This document shows, one piece after another, positions 1-6,760 of a stretch of DNA of 16,443 bases. The DNA is from Bacteroidales bacterium UBA3824. GTDB lineage: Bacteria; Bacteroidota; Bacteroidia; Bacteroidales; UBA3824. Both the position numbers and the translations under genes were made by a program. The notes below the pieces were generated by a model. It had not been told where the DNA came from. It saw nothing but the letters and a program-made list of their open reading frames with translations, and did not search any database. Where the stretch lies: contig DGIK01000070.1 in NCBI GenBank assembly GCA_002393195.1, positions 1,365-17,807 of the forward strand. Direction: 5' to 3'. The first letter of the stretch is position 1; each line of letters opens with the position of its first letter.

Positions 1-2136
1 GGACAGGAGACCTACGGCGAAGACCCTTACCTGACATCCGTGATGGGCGTTCAGGTGGTGCGCGGTTTGCAAGGTCCTGAAGATTCCAAGTACCGCAAAC
101 TTTGGGCGTGTGCCAAGCATTACGCCGTGCACTCGGGTCCCGAATGGAGTCGCCACACCGCCAACTTGACCGACGTTTCGGCGCGTGATTTTTGGGAGAC
201 TTATATGCCCGCCTTCAAGACCCTCGTTACCGATGCAAAAGTGCGCGAGGTGATGTGCGCCTACCAACGTCTTGACGACGAACCTTGCTGTGGCAACACC
301 CGCCTTCTCCAAAAAATCTTGCGTGAAGATTGGGGATTCAAGTATTTGGTAGTCAGCGACTGCGGTGCGGTGTCCGACTTTTGGGAAAATCACAAGACAT
401 CCTCCGACGTTACCCACGCCGCGTATCAGGGCGTCATTTCGGGTACTGACGTTGAGTGTGGTTTCAATTATGTCTATAAATCTGTCCCCGATGCCGTCAA
501 GCAAGGTCTCCTGACCGAAGCGGAGGTCGATAAGCACGTAATCAGGTTGTTGGAAGGACGTTTTGACCTTGGCGAGATGGACGACCCCTCGCTCGTGGAA
601 TGGAGCAAAATCCCCGCCTCAAAACTTTCCTGCAAGGAGCACCGCGACCTCGCATTGCAGATGGCTCGTCAGTGCGTTGTCCTCCTCCAAAACAACGGCA
701 ACGTCCTCCCGCTCAAAAAGAACGCCGAGAAAATTGCTGTCATTGGTCCTAACGCCGACAATACGCCGATGATGTGGGGCAATTACAACGGTATGCCAAA
801 CACCACCGTCAACATCCTCGAAGGCATCCGCTCCAAACAGAAAAACATTGTCTATTACCCCGGTTGCGATTTGACATACGACAAGGTATATGACAACCGC
901 ATTGCCACCGAGTGCACCGCCGACGGCAAAAAAGGTATGAAAGGTACTTTCTGGAACAACATCGAATACAGCGGAACTCCCGTTACCACAGAATATTACA
1001 CCAATCCTGTAAAGGTAACTACGGCAGGTATGCACGTATTTGCGCCCAACGTGAAAATCGAAGATTTTTCGGCTAAATACACCACAGTTTTCGCGCCCAA
1101 AAATCCCGGCGAATACGTCCTCAACGTGGAGGGCTGTGGACATTTTGAGGTGTACGTCAATGGCGAACAAAAGCAAAAAGTCCACTCCTGGCGCACCACT
1201 CCGACCACCACTGTAATCAACGCCGAATCGGGCAAAAAATACGAAATCGAAATCCGTTTCCATCACGTAAAGACTTGGAACGCCAACCTCAAAATCGAGA
1301 TTGCCAAGGAATATCCGATTAATTATCAGGATATTATCGCCAAACTCAAAGGCATCAACAAAGTGATTTTTGTTGGCGGAATTTCGCCGCAGTTGGAAGG
1401 CGAGGAAATGCCTGTCAATGCTGATGGTTTCAAGGGCGGCGACCGCACCAACATCGAACTCCCAAAGGTTCAGCGCGACTTCTTGAAGGCGTTGAAGGAT
1501 GCTGGCAAGACCGTGATTTTTGTCAACTGTTCTGGCTCTGCAATTGCCCTCGAGCCTGAGACAAAGACCTGCGACGCAATCCTCCAGGCGTGGTATCTCG
1601 GTCAGGAAGGCGGCACGGCGTTGGCAGAAGTGCTTTTTGGCGACATCAACCCCGCCGGCAAACTCCCCGTTACGTTCTACAAAAATTCCAACCAATTGCC
1701 TGATTTTGAGGATTATTCTATGAAGGGTCGCACTTATCGTTATTTCAACGACGCATTGTTCCCATTCGGTTTTGGTATGAGTTACACCAAGTTTGAGATT
1801 GGCAACGGCAAGGTCTCCAAGAGCGGCAAAAATATGGTGGTTTCCGTTCCCGTAAAGAACGCCGGCAAGATGGCGGGCACAGAGATTGTGCAAGTTTATA
1901 TCAAAGATTTGCAGGACACCGACGGTCCCCGCATTTCGCTCCGTGGCTTTGCTCGAGTTGACCTCAAACCCGGCGAGGAAAAGACTGTCAACATCACCCT
2001 CACCCCGCAATCCTTCGAGTTCTACGACCCGAGCATCTACTCGATGCGCATCAAACCCGGCGACTACGAAATCTACTACGGCGATTCGTCAAGAGACAAA
2101 GATTTGAAGAAGATACCGGTAAGGTTTGAGATGTAG
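1..2136 (+). CDS. GH3 beta-xylosidase/beta-glucosidase with PA14 insert (5' truncated by window edge)
   Basis: Glycoside hydrolase family 3 enzyme, expected to remove xylose or glucose from the non-reducing ends of plant oligosaccharides, probably in the periplasm. The frame is already open at base 1, so the start lies outside the window; 711 residues are visible and roughly 150 appear missing compared with full-length homologues (recalled length). Visible residues begin GQETYGEDPYLTS, a GH3 hallmark. The substrate-binding KH lies in ACAKHYAVHSGPEW, and the likely nucleophile is Asp120 of the visible part (VVSDCGAV). A PA14-like domain (about residues 310-435) interrupts the second GH3 domain. 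LEGEE (residues 465-469) is a candidate region for the acid/base Glu. An FnIII-like domain closes the protein. The close match to Prevotella Xyl3-type enzymes favours xylosidase, but substrate cannot be fixed from sequence. The gene converges on the lipoprotein gene across a palindrome. Confidence 0.93.
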   Translation, partial: GQETYGEDPYLTSVMGVQVVRGLQGPEDSKYRKLWACAKHYAVHSGPEWSRHTANLTDVSARDFWETYMPAFKTLVTDAKVREVMCAYQRLDDEPCCGNTRLLQKILREDWGFKYLVVSDCGAVSDFWENHKTSSDVTHAAYQGVISGTDVECGFNYVYKSVPDAVKQGLLTEAEVDKHVIRLLEGRFDLGEMDDPSLVEWSKIPASKLSCKEHRDLALQMARQCVVLLQNNGNVLPLKKNAEKIAVIGPNADNTPMMWGNYNGMPNTTVNILEGIRSKQKNIVYYPGCDLTYDKVYDNRIATECTADGKKGMKGTFWNNIEYSGTPVTTEYYTNPVKVTTAGMHVFAPNVKIEDFSAKYTTVFAPKNPGEYVLNVEGCGHFEVYVNGEQKQKVHSWRTTPTTTVINAESGKKYEIEIRFHHVKTWNANLKIEIAKEYPINYQDIIAKLKGINKVIFVGGISPQLEGEEMPVNADGFKGGDRTNIELPKVQRDFLKALKDAGKTVIFVNCSGSAIALEPETKTCDAILQAWYLGQEGGTALAEVLFGDINPAGKLPVTFYKNSNQLPDFEDYSMKGRTYRYFNDALFPFGFGMSYTKFEIGNGKVSKSGKNMVVSVPVKNAGKMAGTEIVQVYIKDLQDTDGPRISLRGFARVDLKPGEEKTVNITLTPQSFEFYDPSIYSMRIKPGDYEIYYGDSSRDKDLKKIPVRFEM

Positions 2137-2160
2137 TGGAGATTTATTTCCAGAATATTG

Positions 2161-2186
2161 TAGGGACGCACGGTCGTGCGTCCCTA
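2161..2186. terminator. Perfect 26-nt palindrome, probable bidirectional terminator / dispersed repeat
   Basis: Two 12-nt arms (TAGGGACGCACG and its exact complement) flank a 2-nt centre (GT). The palindrome sits in the 55-bp gap between the convergent GH3 and lipoprotein genes. A T-rich run follows on the plus strand (TATTTTTATTT), so the hairpin could end GH3 transcription; A/T-rich sequence on the other side may serve the opposite strand. GC-rich palindromes of this type (GTAGGGACGCACG...) are, from memory, common intergenic repeats in several bacterial genomes. That this one belongs to such a family is inference. Confidence 0.7.
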
Positions 2187-2191
2187 TATTT

Positions 2192-2761
2192 TTATTTATA
2201 TGTTTTATATACGTCTTTCAGAAACGAAATCCGTTGTTCGTGACTCCATTTGTCTGAATCACTTTCTGTCAATATCATTGATATGCCATTTTTTTCGGAA
2301 ATTAAAAAATAATTATTAATTCCCTTTTCATTAAACAGTCTATATATCAATATATTATTAACATTGTCGGAAAACAATATTTCGCTTTTTAATCCCTCAA
2401 TTTGCGAGATTAGGAAATCAGTATCCCATTGATAGTAACTTTGCACGAAGTCAAATCCTGTTTTAGAACCGTCTGCATTAAATTCATACTTGACAATCGG
2501 ATTTAATGCAACAGAAAAAATTACAGAATCGCTGTTAGTAAAAAACTGTTGTTTGCTGGTTTCAACATAGGTTGCCTTCGTCCATTCGCCGCTAAAACTT
2601 ACCGAACCGTATGGAAATCGAAAAAATGTTGTAGAATCATTTTTTTTATCATAATTTGCACCGGAAATTACAGTTACGGTGTTACGGTAACTTGCACAAC
2701 TACAAATTACTGCAAACAACATAAAGAGGAAAAAATGCTTTATTAATATATAGTGTTTCAT
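2192..2761 (-). CDS. Putative lipoprotein of unknown function, AT-rich
   Basis: A 189-residue protein with no family I recognise. The chosen start at 2761 gives a classical lipoprotein signal: MKHYILIK, a hydrophobic stretch FFLFMLFAVIC, then a lipobox-like ICSC with the acylated Cys at residue 22. The mature protein is thus predicted to be anchored in a membrane. The frame also reaches an upstream ATG at 2827, overlapping the transporter stop (ATGA) behind a purine-rich GAGGAGAA. That start would bury the signal peptide under 22 extra residues, and a good promoter lies between the two starts, so 2761 is preferred. The mature part is rich in Ser, Asn, Phe and Tyr, with no cysteines beyond the N-terminal cluster. 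Base composition differs sharply from its neighbours: bases 2281-2400 hold only 27 G+C in 120. This suggests recent acquisition. Confidence 0.72.
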   Translation of the reverse strand: MKHYILIKHFFLFMLFAVICSCASYRNTVTVISGANYDKKNDSTTFFRFPYGSVSFSGEWTKATYVETSKQQFFTNSDSVIFSVALNPIVKYEFNADGSKTGFDFVQSYYQWDTDFLISQIEGLKSEILFSDNVNNILIYRLFNEKGINNYFLISEKNGISMILTESDSDKWSHEQRISFLKDVYKTYK

Positions 2762-2785
2762 TTCGCTTTTCTCTATTATTTTGCG

Positions 2786-2817
2786 CAAATATACATTATA
2801 ATTACATAATGCACAAA
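2786..2817 (-). promoter_or_regulatory. Bacteroidetes-type promoter for the lipoprotein gene
   Basis: On the minus strand TTTG (complement of 2814-2817) is followed after 20 nt by TATATTTG (complement of 2786-2793), an exact fit to the TTTG / TAnnTTTG pattern. It lies 25 nt upstream of the ATG at 2761 and downstream of the alternative ATG at 2827, so it also helps decide the start. Confidence 0.55.
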
Positions 2818-2823
2818 ATTTTT

Positions 2824-3741
2824 TCATTTCTCCTCTTTCATTTTCTTATCCGCCTCTCGTTTCTTCTGCAACTGCCAACTATTGAACAGATTTTGCCAGA
2901 GGATGTAGAAACTGCAACCGACTGCCGATAATGGCGTGAGGTATGTATGGGCGACCCAGATGGCGAAGATGGTGTTTTTTTGACCGATGGCTTGTCCGCA
3001 GCTGATGCGGTCGTCGTAGCGGGTGCCGATTTTTTTGCCGACGATGTAGAGTACGATGCAGATTACGAGGCTCGCTACTGCCATCAGGATGTCGATGTGG
3101 TAGTTTTGGGGATTGTCGAGGATGGAGTTCATCATATTTGCCATCAATACCACGATGGAACACGCCCAAAGGTAAAACGATGCCGAATTGTACTTGACTA
3201 ACAATCCGTTGAATTTTGGAACGAAATGTTTTACCAATTCCGATGCCACCATCGGCAGCACGAGGAGCGTAAACACTTTTTTCAAGATTGTCCAAACTCC
3301 CTCCAAAAACGTAAGCCCTTCCTGCGGATGTATCAATGGAAAAAACAATGGAATGATGATGGAGACCGCGATGTTGCTGATGATGGTATAGGTGATTACG
3401 TTGGAGCCGTTGCCGCCGAGCTTGTTGACTACAACAATGGCGGAAGTGGCAGTGGGGCAGAGTGTTACCACGAGGATGCTCTCGGCGAGTATCTCGTTGA
3501 ATTGCCTTACAGCCCAATACGCAAGCATCGACGCCGCCACCACAAAGCCCAACAGGATGAAGTGTACTTTTTTAGGTTTCAATTCGCGCGCCGCCACCTT
3601 AGAAAACGATATGAACAGCATCGCAAACAGATTGTAGGGCAGTATTGCGGAAAACTGTCCGAAAAAATCGTGGAATACGCAGCCGATTACTATGGCTAAC
3701 GGCAGGGCTTGGTTTTTGACGAATTGAATTATTTTGTCCAT
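2824..3741 (-). CDS. BASS-family (bile acid:sodium symporter-like) transporter
   Basis: A 305-residue integral membrane protein with about nine to ten hydrophobic segments and a short charged C-terminal tail (KKREADKKMKEEK), which should be cytoplasmic. The layout fits the bile acid:Na+ symporter / arsenite-resistance (BASS, SBF-like) fold. LCPTATSAIVVVNKLGGN (about residues 90-110) corresponds to the conserved CP-G-TS type segment of the first inverted repeat. GQAIGQKNTIFAIW near residue 255 corresponds to the second core motif. These proteins couple Na+ entry to uptake of organic anions. The substrate here is unknown; pantoate, pyruvate, bile acid or another small acid are all possible. The gene is divergent from tilS. 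Its stop overlaps a possible upstream start of the lipoprotein gene. I found no convincing promoter match in front of it. Confidence 0.8.
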   Translation of the reverse strand: MDKIIQFVKNQALPLAIVIGCVFHDFFGQFSAILPYNLFAMLFISFSKVAARELKPKKVHFILLGFVVAASMLAYWAVRQFNEILAESILVVTLCPTATSAIVVVNKLGGNGSNVITYTIISNIAVSIIIPLFFPLIHPQEGLTFLEGVWTILKKVFTLLVLPMVASELVKHFVPKFNGLLVKYNSASFYLWACSIVVLMANMMNSILDNPQNYHIDILMAVASLVICIVLYIVGKKIGTRYDDRISCGQAIGQKNTIFAIWVAHTYLTPLSAVGCSFYILWQNLFNSWQLQKKREADKKMKEEK

Positions 3742-3811
3742 TTTTCTGTGTTTTTACGGAATGCAAAGTTGCAAAGTTTCTGTTAATTCTAAGCAAAATA
3801 AATGACAATTA

Positions 3812-3844
3812 ATTGTTTTGTTTGATGCAAATTATTTATATTTG
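3812..3844 (+). promoter_or_regulatory. Bacteroidetes-type promoter for tilS
   Basis: TATATTTG at 3837-3844 matches TAnnTTTG exactly. ATTG at 3812-3815 lies 21 nt upstream as the -33 element; a full TTTG at 3817-3820 is only 16 nt away and fits less well. Transcription would begin near 3850, giving a leader of roughly 15 nt before the ATG at 3867. Confidence 0.5.
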
Positions 3845-3866
3845 CGATGTATAATTGGTGATAATA

Positions 3867-5225
3867 ATGGAAATGCTATCTACATACCGTCAATTCATTG
3901 AGCGTCAGGCTCTGTGGAGCGTTGGCGACAAGGTATTGCTTGCCGTGAGTGGCGGTCCCGATTCGGTGGCGATGGCGGAGCTTACTGCAAGGCTCGGCGT
4001 CGAGTTTGGGATTGCGCACGTCAACTTTGGTTTGCGTGGTGAGGAGAGCGACGGCGACGAGGATTTTGTGCGTCAACTCGCGCAAAAATACAACGTTCCA
4101 ATCTATGTAACGCACGCCGACACAACACGTTACGCCGATGTTAAAGGCATTTCGATAGAGATGGCGGCACGTGAAATCAGGTACGCGGAGTTTGCCCGCA
4201 TTATGGCTAACGACGGTTATGACGTAACCGCAGTGGCGCATCATCGCGACGACGCGATTGAGACATTTTTCCTCAACCTCCTTCGCGGGTCGGGCATACG
4301 CGGATTGACAGGTATGCGCGTCCGCAACGGCAAGGTTGTGAGGCCGTTGCTGTGTTTTAGCCGCGCCGATATAGAGGAATTTCTCACCGTTAATGGTCTC
4401 GATTATCGCACCGACAGTAGCAACCGCGAAAACGAGTACGCCCGCAATAAAATCCGCAACATCGTTTTGCCTATCATCGACGAAATCAGCGACAACGCCC
4501 GTCAGTCCATTACCGAAAGTATCGGCTATCTCGGTATGGCTAAGCGCGTGTACGACAATGCGATAGAGAATGTGGCCGCCTCGGTGCTTTCTGAATCCAA
4601 CGGCGCAATCATTGCCGACATTCCGGGCATCCTTGGCTATGTGGAGCCGGAGTGTTTGCTGTATGAGATATTGAGCCGTTACGGATTTGGCAAGATGCAG
4701 TGCCGCGAGGTTTTCAGGCAGTTGACCGGCGAGAGCGGCAAGATTTTTTATAGTAACACCCACCGCCTTGTCAAGGATCGCAATACGTTGATTATTAGCA
4801 ATCTAAATGATGTAAAAGCCGACACCGACAGGACGCAAATAGTGCTTGGACGTGCGGATGTGGATGCAGGAATGTTGGATACCCACACGTGGCACCTGCG
4901 TATGGAAGTGATTGAGTGTGACGAATTTGTGCCTGAGCGCGACTCAAAAACGGCGTATTTTGATATTGACAAATTGAGTTTCCCGATGACCGTGACGGGG
5001 TGGGAGAGGGGCGACAGTTTTGTGCCGTTTGGCAGCAATTGTCATAAAAAACTGTCTGACCTTTTCATCGACCAAAAGCTCAGCCTCGGCGACAAATCCA
5101 AAGTGGAAATCCTGCGCTGCGGTGGCAAAATCCTGTGGGTGATAGGCATCCGCGCCAGCAATTATTACCGCGTAACGCCTTCCACCCGTCAGATTTTGAA
5201 GATGACAGCCACTCCGATTGCCTAA
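3867..5225 (+). CDS. tilS: tRNA(Ile)-lysidine synthase TilS
   Basis: Attaches lysine, using ATP, to C34 of the CAU anticodon of tRNA-Ile2 to make lysidine, so that the tRNA reads AUA and is charged with Ile. The protein is essential and cytoplasmic. The N-terminal PP-loop ATPase motif SGGPDS is at residues 28-33. It is followed by family blocks AHVNFGLRGEES, AHHRDDAIETFFLNLLRGSG and RPLL, and by the NENEYARN-like segment (SNRENEYARNKIR). A C-terminal TilS substrate-binding domain ends the protein (GWERGDSFVPFG, KKLSDLFID). The length of 452 residues is normal for the family. The frame extends to a TTG at 3855, but ATG at 3867 is preferred (ATG 3873 is also possible), given a promoter at 3812-3844 and a short leader. 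The stop lies 8 nt from the stop of the convergent ligase gene, with no room for a separate terminator. Confidence 0.95.
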   Translation: MEMLSTYRQFIERQALWSVGDKVLLAVSGGPDSVAMAELTARLGVEFGIAHVNFGLRGEESDGDEDFVRQLAQKYNVPIYVTHADTTRYADVKGISIEMAAREIRYAEFARIMANDGYDVTAVAHHRDDAIETFFLNLLRGSGIRGLTGMRVRNGKVVRPLLCFSRADIEEFLTVNGLDYRTDSSNRENEYARNKIRNIVLPIIDEISDNARQSITESIGYLGMAKRVYDNAIENVAASVLSESNGAIIADIPGILGYVEPECLLYEILSRYGFGKMQCREVFRQLTGESGKIFYSNTHRLVKDRNTLIISNLNDVKADTDRTQIVLGRADVDAGMLDTHTWHLRMEVIECDEFVPERDSKTAYFDIDKLSFPMTVTGWERGDSFVPFGSNCHKKLSDLFIDQKLSLGDKSKVEILRCGGKILWVIGIRASNYYRVTPSTRQILKMTATPIA

Positions 5226-5233
5226 CACTAAAT

Positions 5234-6535
5234 TCAGGCGTTCTTGTAGAATTTGCGGTCGAGTTTGCCGTTGAAAGTGCGTTGGATTTTCTCCGTCTGT
5301 TCGTAATAGAACGGCACTTTGAAACTTTCCACTTTGCCCTTGATGTAAAGTGCAATTTCCTTTTTAGTAACTTCGCTTTTAGGAACATAGATTAATTTGA
5401 GAGCCGTTCCAAGCACGGGATGAGGCGCGGGTATGCAGATGCAGTCGGCTATCTGCGGCATCGATAGGGCTATGCTTTCTATTTCTATGGGATTTACCTT
5501 GAATCCGCCGGTATTGATGATGTCGTCGGCGCGACCAGATAGGCGCAACATTCCATTTTCGTCGATGCGTCCGTAGTCGGTGGTGTAGAAGGTGTTGTCG
5601 CGCATCACTTGGGCTGTGAGGGCTTCGTCGCAGGCGTATCCGCTCATTAGCGTGTCGCCTTGACAGGCGATGAGGCCGTCGTCGGTGATGATGATTTTGG
5701 TGCGGCTCGTGGTCTTGCCACAGCATCCTTCGAGGCATTGACCGTCATTGAAATTATGGGTGGCTATCAGTCCACATTCGGTGGATGCGTATGAATTGTA
5801 AAGGCGGCTGTGCGGCAGGGTTTCGCAGAGTTGTTGGATGTCGGAGGCAGATATTGCCGCCGCGCCGGTCTCTATGAAGTCAATTTTGTCGGCGTATTTT
5901 TTGAGACGTTCGCCGCTGAATTGCAGCAAGATGCGTATTGCGCTTGGCACGAGGAAAGTGGAAAATTTTTTGTACGGCAATTCCAAAGCGTCAAAGAAGT
6001 CGTTGGCGTTTTTCATGCCTTCGGTCATAATGAGCGTTGCGCCGTTGATGAGCACGGGGGCAATCTTTGAAAGGCTCGCGATGTGGCTCATCGGCCCCGT
6101 AATGATGAAAGCCGAATCGTGGTCAAATCCCTGAGCCTCAGTTACATTGAGACCGTTGCCGATGATGGCGCGATGACTGAGCATTACGCCTTTGCGCTTG
6201 CCAGACGAACCGGTCGTAAATAGGATGTCGGCTATGTCGGGCGTTGGATTGCACGGTTTTATAAATTCCACAATGTCTTGGAGGCTGTCTTCGGGGAGGT
6301 CTTTTTCCACGGGGATTGCCACCGAGCCGTTTAGGTGCAATGCCATGTATTTAATCACAAAATCGATGTCCTGCGTGGCGCGAAATACCACCTTTTCGCC
6401 CTTGGGCAATGATTCTGCCGCTGTCTGTGTCTGTTGCCACAATTCGCTGTATGTAAGCGACTTGTCGTTGTGAACTATCGCCGTCTTGTCGGGATAGAGT
6501 TCGGCGTCGCGTTTCAGGTAGTCCTCTAATTTCAT
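5234..6535 (-). CDS. AMP-forming acyl/aryl-CoA or -ACP ligase (ANL superfamily)
   Basis: Activates a carboxylic acid with ATP to an acyl-adenylate and passes it to a thiol, probably of a carrier protein. All key ANL motifs are visible: P-loop TTGSSGKRKG (107-116), YNSYASTECG (246-255), YTTDYGR with Asp320, SGRADDIINTGGFKV with Arg335 and Lys346, and catalytic Lys424 in NGKLDRK. At 433 residues it is shorter than typical acyl-CoA synthetases (about 500-550). This is the last gene of the minus-strand lipid operon. Its ATG overlaps the stop of the upstream ACP gene (ATGA, 6532-6535), which suggests translational coupling and that this small ACP is its partner. In aryl-polyene/flexirubin-type clusters a ligase of this kind loads the aromatic starter acid; the same role here is inference, and a fatty acid substrate cannot be excluded. 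Confidence 0.88.
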   Translation of the reverse strand: MKLEDYLKRDAELYPDKTAIVHNDKSLTYSELWQQTQTAAESLPKGEKVVFRATQDIDFVIKYMALHLNGSVAIPVEKDLPEDSLQDIVEFIKPCNPTPDIADILFTTGSSGKRKGVMLSHRAIIGNGLNVTEAQGFDHDSAFIITGPMSHIASLSKIAPVLINGATLIMTEGMKNANDFFDALELPYKKFSTFLVPSAIRILLQFSGERLKKYADKIDFIETGAAAISASDIQQLCETLPHSRLYNSYASTECGLIATHNFNDGQCLEGCCGKTTSRTKIIITDDGLIACQGDTLMSGYACDEALTAQVMRDNTFYTTDYGRIDENGMLRLSGRADDIINTGGFKVNPIEIESIALSMPQIADCICIPAPHPVLGTALKLIYVPKSEVTKKEIALYIKGKVESFKVPFYYEQTEKIQRTFNGKLDRKFYKNA

Positions 6536-6756
6536 TTTGCTTTCAGTTTGGATTCCACAAGGGCGACAAGGCTGTCGATTGTCATAAAATTCTTTGGCGT
6601 AGCGTCTTCGGAGTCGAGTTGAATCTTAAATTCGTCCGACAAAATCGCCAATACAGTTGTAACTGCAAGCGAATCCATCTCGCTGAACAGGAAGTCGGAC
6701 GACCAGTCAACGGTAGGGAGATTGTCTTCCAGGAGGTTAAGGATTTTTTGTTTCAT
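6532..6756 (-). CDS. Short acyl carrier protein with non-canonical N-terminal half
   Basis: A 74-residue acidic helical protein. SEMDSLAVTT contains the Asp-Ser-Leu signature of acyl carrier proteins, with Ser29 as the phosphopantetheine site. The rest (VLAILSDEFKIQLDSEDATP, then IDSLVALVESK) matches ACP helices II to IV. It is the most divergent of three ACPs in the locus: the Ser comes at residue 29 rather than about 37-41, so helix I and/or loop I is shortened, and the usual Gly before Asp is replaced (EMDS instead of G-D/I-DS). It lies 4 nt after the ketosynthase fusion gene and overlaps the ligase gene by 4 nt. This placement suggests it carries the acid activated by the ligase. Confidence 0.82.
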   Translation of the reverse strand: MKQKILNLLEDNLPTVDWSSDFLFSEMDSLAVTTVLAILSDEFKIQLDSEDATPKNFMTIDSLVALVESKLKAK

Positions 6757-6760
6757 AGCG

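Noticed and set aside
619..2010. Minus-strand open frame of 463 codons within the GH3 gene
   Set aside because: The plus strand encodes well-recognised GH3 and PA14 motifs throughout. The antisense frame follows from codon bias and shows no family features.
3763..3778. Tandem GCAAAGTT copies before the transporter as a promoter or operator
   Set aside because: On the minus strand they give AAACTTTG/CAACTTTG, which miss the TA of the -7 pattern and have no well-spaced -33 box. They are too weak to call.
3855..3866. TTG at 3855 as the tilS start
   Set aside because: It adds only four residues (MVII) before a good ATG at 3867, and it would leave almost no leader after the predicted promoter.
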